Origin: Bryobacterales bacterium
GTDB lineage: Bacteria; Acidobacteriota; Terriglobia; Bryobacterales; Bryobacteraceae
Direction: 5' to 3'
Assembly (NCBI GenBank): GCA_020853155.1
Contig: JADYZL010000528.1
Span: 1 to 5,862 of the forward strand
Length of the DNA stretch: 5,862 nucleotides
The position numbers were made by a program, and so were the translations under genes. Below, one piece after another: positions 5,852-5,862 of this stretch; positions within the stretch are counted from its first letter, which is position 1; each line of letters starts with the position of its first letter. The notes under the pieces were generated by a model, which worked only from the letters and a program-made list of their open reading frames with translations, searched no databases and was not told the origin of the DNA.

Positions 5852-5857
5852 AGGATA
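5852..5857 (-). promoter_or_regulatory. -10 box for pyrE, possibly leaderless
   Basis: On the minus strand TATCCT (5857-5852) matches TATAAT at 4/6 and fits the TANNNT form. It ends six bases before the GTG at 5845, so +1 would fall on the G of the start codon. The -35 would lie beyond the right edge and cannot be seen. Confidence 0.35.
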
Positions 5858-5862
5858 GCACC

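Overview
The window reads as a stretch of GC-rich bacterial chromosome with no mobile elements, tRNA or rRNA genes, or CRISPR. The gene set suits a respiring bacterium. It has heme A biosynthesis (for an aa3/caa3-type oxidase), menaquinone made by the futalosine route, de novo pyrimidine synthesis, and two poorly characterised proteins whose sequence style resembles Acidobacteriota. The phylum is an inference from protein style and gene content; no marker gene is present to prove it.

Layout, left to right. Minus strand 1-1193: a two-gene unit, ctaA (heme A synthase family) followed 12 bases downstream by ctaB (heme O synthase), which runs off the left edge. Positions 1194-1461 form a divergent control region with an AT-rich core and several small hairpins. 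Plus strand 1462-2310: mqnD of the futalosine menaquinone pathway. It converges, 23 bases apart, with a minus-strand gene at 2334-3377 for a galactose-mutarotase-fold (aldose-1-epimerase-like) protein of unknown substrate. Positions 3378-3583 are a second divergent control region. It has a promoter on each strand, one of which appears to start transcription exactly on the mutarotase ATG. Plus strand 3584-5089: a membrane-anchored protein that looks like an M48 (HtpX/Ste24-like) peptidase that has lost its HEXXH zinc site. A 153-base convergent gap with no gene follows. Minus strand 5243-5845: pyrE (orotate phosphoribosyltransferase), starting with GTG.

ctaA/ctaB work in series (heme B to heme O to heme A). 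Their divergent neighbour mqnD makes a quinone precursor for the same electron-transport chain. From mqnD onward the genes alternate strand, so each is probably its own transcription unit.

The most interesting points are the apparent M48 pseudo-peptidase with a long unassigned C-terminal region, and a perfect GC hairpin that displays its Shine-Dalgarno sequence in the loop. Also notable are two genes whose -10 boxes sit exactly six bases before the start codon (likely leaderless mRNAs), a CtaA with all four heme-ligand histidines but Gln in place of the usual catalytic Glu, and a hairpin-rich leader before mqnD. I found no wholly new multi-gene system.
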